DNA of 64,000 nucleotides from JAZDEY01 sp043808325 [NCBI: Candidatus Eiseniibacteriota bacterium] (lineage in GTDB: Bacteria > Arandabacterota > Arandabacteria > Arandabacterales), in NCBI GenBank assembly GCA_043808325.1, contig JAZDEY010000082.1, forward strand, positions 8,265-72,264. The letters run 5' to 3'. The translations under genes were made by a program, and so were the position numbers. Positions 51,100-58,614 of the stretch are shown one piece after another. Every line of letters starts with the position of its first letter. Positions within the stretch are counted from its first letter, which is position 1. A model generated the notes under the pieces. That model did no database searches. It had not been told where the DNA came from and worked only from the letters and a program-made list of their open reading frames with translations.

Positions 51100-52641
51100 A
51101 TGACCGCGGGATTCCATCTCGCCGGTGGTCTGAGAGCACTGCGCAGGAGCCCGGCCCGGCTGGTCCTGGTGCTCTTCGCGTGCTTCTTCTTGCTTCTCTC
51201 GGGTGGCAGACTGGGCAGTGGGGACGCCAGCCTGCAGCTGCAGGCCACGATGCTGCTTGCAACCACGGGGAGACTGGGCACGACCGCGCCGCCAGCGGGA
51301 GCCGACGGAGGGTGGGTTGCAAACCGGGACGGGCGCTATTATGAGGTCCATGACATTGGCAATATCGGATTGATGCTCCCGGCGGCCGCGCTGAGCGCCC
51401 TCATGTCCAAGAGACCCGGTTCGGAGCTCGTGGAGGCGCCACCGATATCGGCTAGAGTGGGGGTATCACTGACCTGTGCCCTGCTTAGCGCGATCGGTTG
51501 CTTCTTCATGTTCAAACTATTTGCTCTGTATCACGGTGTGCGACGGGGGTTTCTGCTCAGTTTAGCATTCGCAACCACCACAATCTTCTGGGTCTATGCT
51601 AAGACTGCATGGGATGTCACGGGAGCATGCTGTCTCATGTGCGCAGCTCTGTACTTCTCTGCCAAATTGCTTCACGACAGCCGGCCAGTGCGGGACACGG
51701 TGCTGGCTGCGGTCGCCCTTGGTCTTGCGTGCTCGTTCCGCTTCTCGCTGGCGCCGTTCTTCGTACCGAGCATCATCCTTGCAATGTACTTATCAAGGCC
51801 TCGCCATCGATGGTGGCACTATGTCGCTTTCCTGCTGTGCTTCCTGACCACTATGCTGCCCGATCTCGGCTACAACTATGTCAGGATGGGATCTCTGTTC
51901 CGCCCCGCGACGACAGCACCCCAGCACCTCCAGACCAACAACGCGCTGACCGGAAGCATTCTGAGAGGCCTGTTTGGGCTGCTGTTTGCGCCGAACAGGA
52001 GCCTTTTCATATACTCGCCGATCCTTCTGTTAATGGTTGCGCTGCCGTTCATGTGGGGTAGCATCGCGCCGGAACGCCGCCGGCTTTTCTCTGCGTTTGG
52101 TGCCGGCTGTGTCCCATACATTTTGCTGATCGCCAAGATGAAAAGCTGGGGCGCTTTTGGCTGGGGCCCGCGTTATCTTGTTCCAGTGATACCCGTCTTT
52201 TTCCTGGGCGCGAGCCTGGCGCTGACGGCTCTCTGGGAGAAGCACAGGGAGTTGGTCCTCGGACTTGTCATCGTGTCTGTGCTCGTCAATGCTCCGGCCG
52301 TGCTGGTCAATTGGAACTTAACGACTACGGAGTTCCCGCAGGCAAGGGATCAGAATGCTCGATTGCCACGTCAGATGATGGCAACTTGGACGGGTCTGGT
52401 CATGGGGCTTCAAGGGAAACCGCTCCCTGCCCCACCAGAGATAGCAAACGACCCGATACGAAGCGCGGGCAGACGATTCCCTGATCTATGGACAGTCCGA
52501 TTGATGGAGCAATCACGGTTTGGCCTGATTGCGGGATTGGGCATCTCGCTGCTTTTCACGATCCTCATTGGCTGGTCACTTGTCTTCCTGTTGAAGAGGG
52601 ACAGATGGGGCCCACGGATTAACCAGGGCGGTGTGGGCTGA
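51100..52641 (+). CDS. Polytopic membrane protein, possible GT39/GT-C glycosyltransferase
   Basis: A 513-residue inner-membrane protein with about 10-12 helices. An early periplasmic loop after the first helix has 'SGDASLQLQATMLLATTG' and 'YYEVHDIGNIGLMLPAA', which resembles the acidic loop and 'PG' region of dolichol/undecaprenol-dependent mannosyltransferases. I choose ATG 51100 (AGAGG ten bases upstream); ATG 51058 is also in frame. No GT partner genes are adjacent. Function is inferred only from topology and weak similarity. Confidence 0.65.
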   Translation: MTAGFHLAGGLRALRRSPARLVLVLFACFFLLLSGGRLGSGDASLQLQATMLLATTGRLGTTAPPAGADGGWVANRDGRYYEVHDIGNIGLMLPAAALSALMSKRPGSELVEAPPISARVGVSLTCALLSAIGCFFMFKLFALYHGVRRGFLLSLAFATTTIFWVYAKTAWDVTGACCLMCAALYFSAKLLHDSRPVRDTVLAAVALGLACSFRFSLAPFFVPSIILAMYLSRPRHRWWHYVAFLLCFLTTMLPDLGYNYVRMGSLFRPATTAPQHLQTNNALTGSILRGLFGLLFAPNRSLFIYSPILLLMVALPFMWGSIAPERRRLFSAFGAGCVPYILLIAKMKSWGAFGWGPRYLVPVIPVFFLGASLALTALWEKHRELVLGLVIVSVLVNAPAVLVNWNLTTTEFPQARDQNARLPRQMMATWTGLVMGLQGKPLPAPPEIANDPIRSAGRRFPDLWTVRLMEQSRFGLIAGLGISLLFTILIGWSLVFLLKRDRWGPRINQGGVG

Positions 52642-52680
52642 GCGTGACGGGCTGCGACGTCGCGAGGGGCCCTCTGTGCG

Positions 52681-52709
52681 TTGTCATAACGGCGGATTTG
52701 CGGTATAAT
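52681..52709 (+). promoter_or_regulatory. Strong sigma-70-type promoter for the protease gene
   Basis: TTGTCA (52681-52686), 17-base spacer, perfect TATAAT (52704-52709). It implies a leader of about 210 bases before the protease start. Confidence 0.65.
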
Positions 52710-52803
52710 TGAAGCGAGCGATGGTTGAACCGCTGGTAAACCGGGCAACTATTATCAACAACGGCAATCTAAAGGGTATGGAGTATAGTAAGTTATGGTG
52801 TCC

Positions 52804-52851
52804 GTGCCACGAAGGTGGTAACCGGATGCCGAACTCGGTAATGGCCGACCA
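52804..52851 (+). promoter_or_regulatory. Candidate structured leader element
   Basis: Stacked helices are possible: TGGT (52816-52819) with ACCA (52848-52851), CC with GG, and TGCCG-AACT-CGGTA (52827-52840). An alternative hairpin CCAC-GAAG-GTGG (52807-52818) competes with the outer helix. The core 'ATGCCGAACTCGG' also resembles loop C of 5S rRNA, but the rest does not. No known riboswitch matched by eye. Confidence 0.3.
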
Positions 52852-52925
52852 GGAACTGACAGATCGGACTTAGATTACGGAGATGGAGAATGTCCAGACG
52901 TCGCAGGCAGCCACGGAGGTAGCAA

Positions 52926-55900
52926 ATGCTGAGGCAAGTCGTTTTCGCAATGACAGTCGTGCTTTCTCTCCTGGCATTTAGTTCGCTGGGATTTGGCTTT
53001 CTTCCACCCGGGAAGGCTTCAATCGGCTCCTCGGAGGAAGTGCGGACCTTGAGCGAGCCGGTGCCTCCTTCAGCCCGTGCCGCTTCGGAGTGGCGGACCT
53101 TCACTGCTACCGAGGGTGAAGACTTCGCGGCTGCTTGGAATCCCGTCACGGGAACACCACACCGCATCCGCGGCAAGGGCATCAGGATCGCCGACGCGGT
53201 GACCGAGGCCAACGTCGCTGGCCTTGCCGGCGATTTCGTCCGGTCCCAGGCAGGCCTGCTTGGAGCGGACCCCGGCAGTCTCCGCCTGCTCACCAGCGAG
53301 AAGCACGGCACGAGATGGTACGTGGATTATCAGCAAACCTATCGCGGTCTTGACGTCGTCGGAGGCAGGGTTCACGTGAGGCTTCTCGAAGGCGGGACAG
53401 TCACCACCTTCGGGTCGGATTTCTATCAGGATATTGCTGTCTCCCCGATTTCATCGCTTTCCGAGGATGCGTGCCTTGCGGCTGCCAAGAATGACGTTGG
53501 CTTTGATTCGCGAACCGACACAGTTCTATCAACACGCCTGATGGTACTGCCGATCGCCCGAGGCAACTCGGCAACCTACTACCTGGCCCGCGAGGTGAGA
53601 CTCAAGATAGAGTCCGACCCGGCAGCGGGTCGCGAGCCCGCCATCTGGAGAACTTACGTGGACGCCGGTTCCGGCGAGATCCTCGTCAAGCACAACGAGA
53701 TCTACTACGATACGATCTCCGGGACGGTATCCGGCTATATCAAGCCCCTGTACATCACCGATGCCGACCAACTGACGAACTTCGCCGATCACCATGTCAC
53801 CATCACCGGGTACCCGCAGGCAACCGCCGATCAGACTGGCCACTACTCCATTGAGGTCGGAACCGGCGGCATGCGTTATTTCTCCACGGCAATCAAGGGC
53901 AGATGGGCGGCGGTATCCAACTCGTACGGCGCTTCTGCGGCCTTCCGCGACTCTACGCCGCCGGGAACACAAAAGGATGTAATCTGGAGATCGACCAATT
54001 CGCTCGCAAGCGAACGCAACGCCTACTATCACGCCTGGATTGCCCACGACAAGATAAGGAGCATCGATCCAGCCTTTACCGGCATGGACCGGCAGACGCC
54101 GGTCAGCGTCAACCAGCAGAACTACTGCAACGCCTACTGGGACGGCAACGGCATCACTTTCGGCGCAGGCCAGGGCTCGTGCCAGGACCTGGCGATGTTC
54201 GCCGACGTCATGTACCACGAATACGGCCACGGGATAGCCGACAAACAGTATTCCCCGCTGGCTCCGAGCGGAGCGATGCACGAGGCCTTCGCGGACTACT
54301 ACGCTTGTACCATAACCGGCGAGCCCTATATCGGCGAAGGCATCGCCGGACCGGGCAGCTATTTCAGGACGATCGACAACACGCTCAGGTATCCGGACGA
54401 TTTGACGGGCGAGGTTCACGATGACGGCCGCATACTGGCCGGCGCCCTTTGGGACCTGAGAGAATCGCTCTCACCCGATGTCCATCTTGCCGATTCCCTA
54501 TTTCACTTCGCCAGATACGGTAAGGCGGACAATTTCTTCGATTACTATTACGACGTTCTTGAGACCGATGACGACGACGGCAATCTTGCCAACGGGACCC
54601 CGCATTACTATCAGATTCTCGATGCCTTCGGCAAACATGGGATCGGTCCCGGGCTCTATATCGATATAGCCCAGACGCCCGTTCAGGATTCGGAGGACTC
54701 CACCTCCACCTACCCGGTAGTTGCCACAATAACCTCCAACATGGCCCTCGACCCTGATTCGCTTCTCCTCCATTACTCCATCGACGGCACGTGGACGGTG
54801 CTCACCATGGTGCCGACCGCAAACCCCAATGAATACTCGGCCGCAATTCCCCACCAACGGTACGGAAAGACGGTCAGCTATTACATCTATGCAAAGGCCG
54901 ATGGACGCAGCAACTCTGCCACCTCTCCTGCGGGTGCGCCCTCAGTCCTTCACGTCTTTGGGATCGGCCGGGACACGATAGCCCCGACGATCGCCCACAC
55001 TCCCCTCGGCGATCAACCCGATGCAGGCTGGCCCTCCACGGTTGCGGCCACGGTGACCGACAACCTCGGGCTCGCCTCTGTGACACTCGAGTACTCCAAG
55101 AACGCTCAGGCTCAACCGGCTATCGCTATGACCCGTGTCGAGGGAACCAATGATTATCGAGCGACCTTCGCCGTTGCTGCATCGGCAGGGGATTACATCG
55201 AGTATAGAATTGTAGCGATCGACGCCTCGGCAGCCGCCAATACCAGCACCGACCCGCCGGCAAGCTACCACGTCTTCGTGATCGCGGACGCATACTACTA
55301 CGCGTTTGAGACGGGCGTCGAGGGCTGGACGCACTACGCGGCAAATTACTGGACCGACCAGTGGCACCTGTCAGCGACAAGAAATCATACGCCCGGAGGG
55401 GGAACCAGCTGGAGGTGCGGCGACACAGGGACCGGCGACTATGCGGCTCATCTCCATGCGCTTCTTGAAACACCTACCGTTCAAATCGGCCCGAATTCCC
55501 AGCTGACCTTCTGGTACTGGATGGATGCCGAGTCCTACCTACCGCTTGAGGGATCGGGACTGGCCTGGGACGGAGGCGCACTTTCGCTCGTGGACTCGGC
55601 CGGCAAGGCGACCGTGCTCGATCCCGTGGGTGGTTATACCTATGAGATCCTTGCTGATTCCGATGCGCCTTTTACGGCCGGTAAACCCGTGTATTCGGGT
55701 CACGAGAGTGGCTGGAGGATGGCACTGTTCGATCTGTCGCGCTATCAGGGCTCGGGCAAGATACGGTTCAAGTTCGGCTCCGACATGGCTGTCGGCTTCG
55801 AGGGCTGGTATATCGATGACGTCATGATATGGAGCAGCGGCACCTCGTCCGGCGTAGGCGGCTTGTGCGACAACACGTGCCAGAATCCGGGGCTGCCGGT

Positions 55901-56180
55901 ACATTGCAGCCTCGGTAACGCGCTGCCCAATCCCGCCAGCGGCAGGACCGGCATTTCCTACTCGGTTGCCTCGCCCGGCTCTCATGTGGCAATCAGGGTG
56001 TTCGACGTGAGAGGGCGCCTTGCCGCGAATCTGGTCGATGAAACCAAGATCCCGGGCCGCTATGCGGCTACCTGGGACGGCCGGGATCTCAGCGGCGCCC
56101 AGGTGTCGCCGGGAATCTACTTCATCAGGATGGAGACCAAGAACTTCAAGGCAGCTTCTAAGCTGGTGCTTGTGAGATAA
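52926..56180 (+). CDS. Secreted M4/M36-like zinc metalloprotease with sorting domain
   Basis: A 1084-residue exported protease. Signal peptide about residues 1-25, then an FTP/PepSY-type propeptide ('LDVVGGRVHVRLLEGGTVTT') to about residue 270. The catalytic zinc site is 'MYHEYGHGIADKQY' (HEYGH, catalytic Glu) with the third ligand in 'MHEAFADYYA' (ExxxD). Beyond residue 600 come Ig-like modules and a MAM/immune-inhibitor-A-like beta region ('FETGVEGWTHYAANYW'). The last 90 residues form a FlgD/Por-type domain ('LPNPASGRTGISYSV', 'VFDVRGRLAANLV', 'SPGIYFIRMET') used for surface attachment or secretion. GGAGG lies seven bases before ATG. Likely digests extracellular protein. Confidence 0.92.
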   Translation: MLRQVVFAMTVVLSLLAFSSLGFGFLPPGKASIGSSEEVRTLSEPVPPSARAASEWRTFTATEGEDFAAAWNPVTGTPHRIRGKGIRIADAVTEANVAGLAGDFVRSQAGLLGADPGSLRLLTSEKHGTRWYVDYQQTYRGLDVVGGRVHVRLLEGGTVTTFGSDFYQDIAVSPISSLSEDACLAAAKNDVGFDSRTDTVLSTRLMVLPIARGNSATYYLAREVRLKIESDPAAGREPAIWRTYVDAGSGEILVKHNEIYYDTISGTVSGYIKPLYITDADQLTNFADHHVTITGYPQATADQTGHYSIEVGTGGMRYFSTAIKGRWAAVSNSYGASAAFRDSTPPGTQKDVIWRSTNSLASERNAYYHAWIAHDKIRSIDPAFTGMDRQTPVSVNQQNYCNAYWDGNGITFGAGQGSCQDLAMFADVMYHEYGHGIADKQYSPLAPSGAMHEAFADYYACTITGEPYIGEGIAGPGSYFRTIDNTLRYPDDLTGEVHDDGRILAGALWDLRESLSPDVHLADSLFHFARYGKADNFFDYYYDVLETDDDDGNLANGTPHYYQILDAFGKHGIGPGLYIDIAQTPVQDSEDSTSTYPVVATITSNMALDPDSLLLHYSIDGTWTVLTMVPTANPNEYSAAIPHQRYGKTVSYYIYAKADGRSNSATSPAGAPSVLHVFGIGRDTIAPTIAHTPLGDQPDAGWPSTVAATVTDNLGLASVTLEYSKNAQAQPAIAMTRVEGTNDYRATFAVAASAGDYIEYRIVAIDASAAANTSTDPPASYHVFVIADAYYYAFETGVEGWTHYAANYWTDQWHLSATRNHTPGGGTSWRCGDTGTGDYAAHLHALLETPTVQIGPNSQLTFWYWMDAESYLPLEGSGLAWDGGALSLVDSAGKATVLDPVGGYTYEILADSDAPFTAGKPVYSGHESGWRMALFDLSRYQGSGKIRFKFGSDMAVGFEGWYIDDVMIWSSGTSSGVGGLCDNTCQNPGLPVHCSLGNALPNPASGRTGISYSVASPGSHVAIRVFDVRGRLAANLVDETKIPGRYAATWDGRDLSGAQVSPGIYFIRMETKNFKAASKLVLVR

Positions 56181-56197
56181 CCCCGGCGCGAGGGGCA

Positions 56198-57007
56198 TCA
56201 CCCTTGCGGGGCCTCGGGTTCGCACAGCTTGCCGTAGAACTCCGGCCTGCGGTCGTTGAGGACGTGATTGGCGGGGGTCACGGTTTTCCGATCGGCCAGC
56301 GCCGAGTCAATCTCGATTATCTGGATTACCTCATCCCGGCCGGCGCGCACCAGTACCTCGCCGGCAGGACCTATGATCTGACTGGTGCCGATGAACGCGA
56401 GCTCCAGACCTGCTCGCGCTTCCATCCCGACTCGATCTGCGGTGATCGCGAAGACCCTGTTCTCCAGACACCGAGTGATCATCGCTTGAGGGCAGTACCC
56501 GAGTACTAGATTCGCCGGATGGCATAGGATCTGGGCGCCCATAAGGGTAAGCACACGGGCGGTCTCGGGGAAGATCCAGTCAAAGCAGATCATCAGCCCG
56601 AGTTTGACTCCATTAACATCGACGACGGAAAAGCCTCGGTCTCCTGGCGTGAATAGGTCCTTCTCCCGGTCGAAGAGATGGATCTTTCTATAGGACCCGA
56701 TGACCTCGCCGCGGGAAAAGACGAAGCAGGAGTTGTAGCAATTGGCGCCATCGCGTTCGGCAAGGCCCGCAACTATCGTTGCCCCGGTCTTGCCGGAGAG
56801 ATCGCCCAGGAAAGCAAAGGTTTTGTTTCCCGATTCCTCGGCCAGAGCAAGCAGCTCTGCCCGCGACTCAAAGATGTAACCGGTCGAGCAGAGCTCCGGC
56901 AGCACGACGAGATCCGCATTGGCGCCATCGAGGAATTCCGCCACTCTGGTGAGATTGGCATCCTTCTCGCCGAAGGCCGGCGCAAACTGTAAGTATCCGA
57001 CTCTCAT
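56198..57007 (-). CDS. Nitrilase-superfamily amidohydrolase
   Basis: A 269-residue carbon-nitrogen hydrolase with the full Glu-Lys-Cys triad: Glu in 'LVVLPELCSTGYI', Lys in 'GSYRKIHLFDRE' and Cys in 'LGLMICFDWIFPE'. The second Glu-bearing block 'DLVVLPE' and length fit branches acting on small amides (omega-amidase or N-carbamoyl amino acid hydrolase type). The start ATG 57007 overlaps the stop codon of a 61-residue gene upstream in the form TGATG, suggesting coupling. Substrate unknown. Confidence 0.92.
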   Translation of the reverse strand: MRVGYLQFAPAFGEKDANLTRVAEFLDGANADLVVLPELCSTGYIFESRAELLALAEESGNKTFAFLGDLSGKTGATIVAGLAERDGANCYNSCFVFSRGEVIGSYRKIHLFDREKDLFTPGDRGFSVVDVNGVKLGLMICFDWIFPETARVLTLMGAQILCHPANLVLGYCPQAMITRCLENRVFAITADRVGMEARAGLELAFIGTSQIIGPAGEVLVRAGRDEVIQIIEIDSALADRKTVTPANHVLNDRRPEFYGKLCEPEAPQG

Positions 57008-57192
57008 CACTGATCCTCGCTATACAGCGGCCGCTGACCCGACTCCTTTCCCGACCACCCTCGATACCCCGTCAGGCAACGATGCGTCCGGTCTCCGCTG
57101 AGAGTTTTCACGCCCCACTTGCGGAATTCCTCCCACTCCGAGGCCGAGAACACCCGCAGGTACTCCTCTCCACCTACCACAAAACTTAACAT
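57007..57192 (-). CDS. Small hypothetical protein coupled to the nitrilase gene
   Basis: A 61-residue protein with realistic composition: 'VVGGEEYLRVFSASEWEEF' followed by 'RKWGVKTLSGDRTHRCLTGY', rich in Trp, Arg and Glu. Its stop codon overlaps the nitrilase start (TGATG). No family recognised. The ribosome-binding site is weak. It could be a real accessory peptide or a chance frame, and coupling is the best argument for it. Confidence 0.45.
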   Translation of the reverse strand: MLSFVVGGEEYLRVFSASEWEEFRKWGVKTLSGDRTHRCLTGYRGWSGKESGQRPLYSEDQ

Positions 57193-57335
57193 ATCTCGTT
57201 ACAGAGAAACAAGTTCTAAGATTCAGCCGTGCCGGGGCTGCGATATCCCGATCTGGCATGCTTAGTGCTTTTTGGGTCAACCGAACTTGGGTCGTGCAAA
57301 GGCACCCCCGCAGATGAGAATTGCGGCTAGCAAGT

Positions 57336-57399
57336 CTGGGGACTCGCTCAAAGCCCCACGCGCCAAGGTGCTCCAGCAATAGACAGAGCGAGTCCCCAG
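57336..57399. repeat. Perfect 14-bp inverted repeat in the leader of the next gene
   Basis: CTGGGGACTCGCTC (57336-57349) and GAGCGAGTCCCCAG (57386-57399) pair perfectly around 36 bases. GGTGCT (57367-57372) can instead pair with AGCACC (57398-57403), and CTCC (57403-57406) can pair with GGAG (57412-57415), part of the AAGGAG ribosome-binding site of the gene starting at 57427. Either a regulatory leader or a small mobile (MITE/REP-like) repeat. Confidence 0.6.
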
Positions 57400-57426
57400 C
57401 ACCTCCTCAAAGGAGAGCGAAGGAAA

Positions 57427-58209
57427 ATGGCAGCCCAGAGATCTGATTTTGATAAGGACGGCCTTCTCAAGAAACCGACGCAGTTTCTCATGCTGAATTG
57501 CCTGCTGCTTACGCAAGTAGAGGAAGCCGAGGTAACCGATGCCCAATCTGGCTGCAGAGAAGATCACCGCTTCGAAGAAGAGGTTAGCTCATACCTTGAG
57601 AATCTGTTAAGAGCCTTCTCAGATCCCCCAACGGCGGAACATCTGAAACCCTATCTTTTCGACTATGACATCGAGGTCATGAGAAGGCTCGAGACCGCCG
57701 AGGACGTCAGCGTCAAATACATGATAGCGACAGCCGAGCGCGATCTTCTGATAGTCGCTGTGGCGGTTTTCGAGGGCGCCGACCAAGCCGATGTCCCATC
57801 AGAAGCGGAGTTCAAGCATGGAACCCAGGGCCAGATGGGAAGAGGCCAGTCCCATTACCACTTCGCCTTCTCCTACTCTAACAAGGTGGTCGACGCGAAG
57901 CAGGCGGTGGCCTCGCTGCTGGGCAAGTTCTCTATCGGGCTTGAGAAGTACACGACCATACTCTCGTATGTGACCAACGGACCCGTTGATGTTGCGGCCA
58001 AGTTCGCCAACGCCGATATCTATCACCTGGCCCGCTCGGTCGCGACCACCGGCCGGCATATTCGCCTTGAATATAAACAGAACGAGTTTCTTGACGCTTA
58101 CCTCGAGTGGAGACAGCGCCGCACAGAAGACGCAAAGCAGCGGGTGCTCAGCATTGCGGACGAACTAAGAGAGATGGACCCGACCTTCTCCTACACGCCT
58201 GAGGCTTAG
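57427..58209 (+). CDS. Hypothetical protein
   Basis: A 260-residue soluble protein I do not recognise. No signal peptide or membrane segment. Around residues 50-85 it is helical and acidic ('FEEEVSSYLENLLRAFSDPP'); the middle ('KYMIATAERDLLIVAVAVFEG') suggests an alpha/beta core; the segment 'GRGQSHYHFAFSYSNKVV' is distinctive. AAGGAG precedes ATG 57427 by ten bases but may be masked by a small hairpin. It lies between the nitrilase (divergent) and a lipoprotein gene. No neighbour suggests a function. Confidence 0.8.
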   Translation: MAAQRSDFDKDGLLKKPTQFLMLNCLLLTQVEEAEVTDAQSGCREDHRFEEEVSSYLENLLRAFSDPPTAEHLKPYLFDYDIEVMRRLETAEDVSVKYMIATAERDLLIVAVAVFEGADQADVPSEAEFKHGTQGQMGRGQSHYHFAFSYSNKVVDAKQAVASLLGKFSIGLEKYTTILSYVTNGPVDVAAKFANADIYHLARSVATTGRHIRLEYKQNEFLDAYLEWRQRRTEDAKQRVLSIADELREMDPTFSYTPEA

Positions 58210-58614
58210 AACACGATCCCCGAGCAGGCCACGCGAACAAAGACCGGCAGCTAAAAAAATCCCCGCCACGAGCCGCGTGTCCAGTAATTCTGATTCCCGG
58301 ATATTCCAGGTGGGTGCCCTCACACACGCGTCAAGTTTTCTGGTAGGTTCCAGACTTACAATCGACGTGAGAATCTGGGCTCCCCAATGTTAAGCTGTTG
58401 GCTCAGAATTCGCTGGCAGCATCGCGAGCAACGGCAGGGATTTTTATCGTTATTCGGTTTTCAAATCCTGATTCTTACTGTGATTATACCAACCGTGGGT
58501 GCCTGAAGTCAATCATTCCTGCGAGCAGCCTTCGCAATCTTCCAACGGAATTATTGACTTAGAATGATGAAAGTGCTATGGCGACGCTGCACGGTGCGAC
58601 TCGCCTGGCCCGCA
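58210..58614. other. Non-coding gap of 405 bases
   Basis: The region between the convergent hypothetical and lipoprotein genes is more AT-rich than its surroundings. It holds no convincing reading frame, tRNA or repeat. A run CTAAAAAAATCC near 58252 could be part of a weak terminator, without a clear hairpin. Confidence 0.5.

Noticed and set aside
52804-52851. 5S rRNA gene
   Set aside because: Similarity covers only about 13 bases around ATGCCGAACTCGG; helices I, IV and V of 5S rRNA cannot be formed from the flanks and no 16S or 23S gene is near.
57020-57379. 119-residue minus-strand frame covering the inverted repeat
   Set aside because: It overlaps the better-supported small gene in another frame, has no ribosome-binding site and shows no recognisable motif.
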